From NCBI GenBank assembly GCA_913776405.1, contig CAJYOV010000485.1, positions 1 to 5,774 on the forward strand: 5,774 bases of DNA, read 5' to 3'. Positions 4,933-5,774 of this stretch are shown piece by piece. How positions within the stretch are numbered: the stretch's first letter is position 1; every line of letters begins with the position of its first letter. The notes below the pieces were generated by a model that saw only the letters and a program-made list of their open reading frames with translations, was not told where the DNA came from and made no database searches. A program made the translations under genes and the position numbers. Origin of the DNA: Pseudobdellovibrionaceae bacterium (lineage in GTDB: Bacteria; Bdellovibrionota; Bdellovibrionia; Bdellovibrionales; JAMPXM01).

Positions 4933-5774
4933 ATGCTAGACAGCCTTGTCCAAAAGCTCAAATCAGCAAAGTCGGTCGTCCTTTCGACGCACCGTAACTC
5001 CGACGGTGACGGCTTGGGCGCCCAAATCGCTCTCTACCACGGCCTTCGAAAGCTCGGAAAACAGGCAGTCATCCTGAACCCGGATCGGCCCGCGAAAAAG
5101 TATGGATTTTTAAACACGACTTCGCTCGTGCAGACGCCCGAGTCAGGTTCGGCGGCACTTGAGGCGGCAGATCTAGCGCTCGTTCTCGATACCAATGATC
5201 GCCGCTTAGTTGAGCCTCTGATGACCGAGCTTGAACGCAAATGTAACGAAGTCGTTTTCGTCGACCACCACCCGGTTCTTGAACACGGTCCGAAACCGAG
5301 TTCGGGCTCGTATATCGATGTGTCAGCCGCCAGCACGGGTGAAATCGTCTTCGATCTTTTGCGGGCATTGAACGTCGAATTCGACGCTCAGATCGCGCGC
5401 GCGCTCTACACGAGCGTTGTCTTCGATACCCAAAATTTCAGATACGTGAAAGCGAGTCCGAAATCTCACGTGATGGCGGCCGAGCTTTTGAAGTTCGAGC
5501 GAAAACCCGAAGAGGTTCATCGCGGGCTTTTCGCGACTTACACGGTCGACAAAATGAGCTTCTTTGCGCGCACGCTTGCACAAGTCGAGTACGGTGCGAG
5601 TGGACGCATAGCGCTTGTGCGAGTTGTTTTGAGTGAAGCTTTAAAAAGCGGTCTCGAAGCAGACGAGAGCGGCGACGCCATCGATCAAGTGATGAATATC
5701 GAAAGTGTTGAAGTGGCAGCACTCATTCGCGAAGACGCACCTGAGAAGATGAAGCTTTCCTTCCGTTCGAAGGG
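4933..5774 (+). CDS. nrnA: DHH/DHHA1 phosphoesterase, NrnA-type nanoRNase/pAp phosphatase (3' end outside window)
   Basis: Enzymes of this family use two metal ions to degrade very short RNAs (about 2-5 nt), and many also hydrolyse 3'-phosphoadenosine 5'-phosphate (pAp) to AMP. The first 280 residues are visible and the frame runs off the window with no stop. All four motifs of the DHH domain are intact: HRNSDGDGLG (His20, Asp24, Asp26), VLDTND (Asp86), the family-naming DHH (111-113, in VFVDHHP) and VFDTQNF (Asp165). SAASTGEIVFDLL (131-143) also matches the family. From about residue 225 the DHHA1 substrate-binding domain begins; KLSFRSKG at the edge is the strand that normally precedes the glycine-rich GGGH motif, so roughly 40-50 residues are probably missing. 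The start is ATG at 4933 with AAGGA upstream. The gene is divergent from greA across 99 bp. Other DHH members such as polyphosphatases are possible, but length and motifs favour NrnA. Confidence 0.9.
   Translation, partial: MLDSLVQKLKSAKSVVLSTHRNSDGDGLGAQIALYHGLRKLGKQAVILNPDRPAKKYGFLNTTSLVQTPESGSAALEAADLALVLDTNDRRLVEPLMTELERKCNEVVFVDHHPVLEHGPKPSSGSYIDVSAASTGEIVFDLLRALNVEFDAQIARALYTSVVFDTQNFRYVKASPKSHVMAAELLKFERKPEEVHRGLFATYTVDKMSFFARTLAQVEYGASGRIALVRVVLSEALKSGLEADESGDAIDQVMNIESVEVAALIREDAPEKMKLSFRSK

Overview
The window looks like ordinary chromosome of a Gram-negative bacterium with moderate GC content. Coding is dense, base and codon use look uniform by eye, and the strong Shine-Dalgarno (SD) sites are canonical. 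A membrane-anchored AsmA-like protein points to an organism with an outer membrane. The mix of GreA, a DHH-type nanoRNase, an AsmA-like protein and an unusual ABC protein would suit a deltaproteobacterial or Bdellovibrio-like lineage, but this placement is a guess. I see no mobile element, CRISPR array, tRNA, rRNA or phage gene.

Layout. (1) 1-1938, plus strand: a 645-residue ABC-exporter-type half-transporter. Its membrane domain looks normal, but its nucleotide-binding domain has lost most catalytic motifs. (2) 1993-2274, plus strand: an unrecognised 93-residue small membrane or exported protein with its own SD. (3) 2257-4341, minus strand: a 694-residue AsmA-like protein with one N-terminal membrane anchor and a TTG start. 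It overlaps the small gene tail to tail by 18 bp. (4) 4357-4833, minus strand: greA, 158 residues. It lies 15 bp upstream of the AsmA-like gene, so the two probably form an operon. (5) 4834-4932: a 99-bp divergent intergenic region with overlapping candidate promoters. (6) 4933 to the window end, plus strand: a DHH/DHHA1 phosphoesterase of the NrnA type, cut off by the window edge.

How they may work together. GreA makes RNA polymerase cleave backtracked transcripts, which releases very short RNAs. NrnA-type enzymes degrade such nanoRNAs. Their divergent arrangement is therefore functionally suggestive, although co-regulation is only an inference. The AsmA-like protein and the degenerate ABC protein both belong to the cell envelope, but they sit on opposite strands and nothing here shows that they cooperate.

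The item most worth following up is the ABC protein. It keeps full length and a clean reading frame while lacking the Walker A lysine, an intact LSGGQ signature, the H-loop histidine, a recognisable A-loop aromatic residue and the D-loop aspartate. I found no clear evidence of a wholly new multi-gene system.
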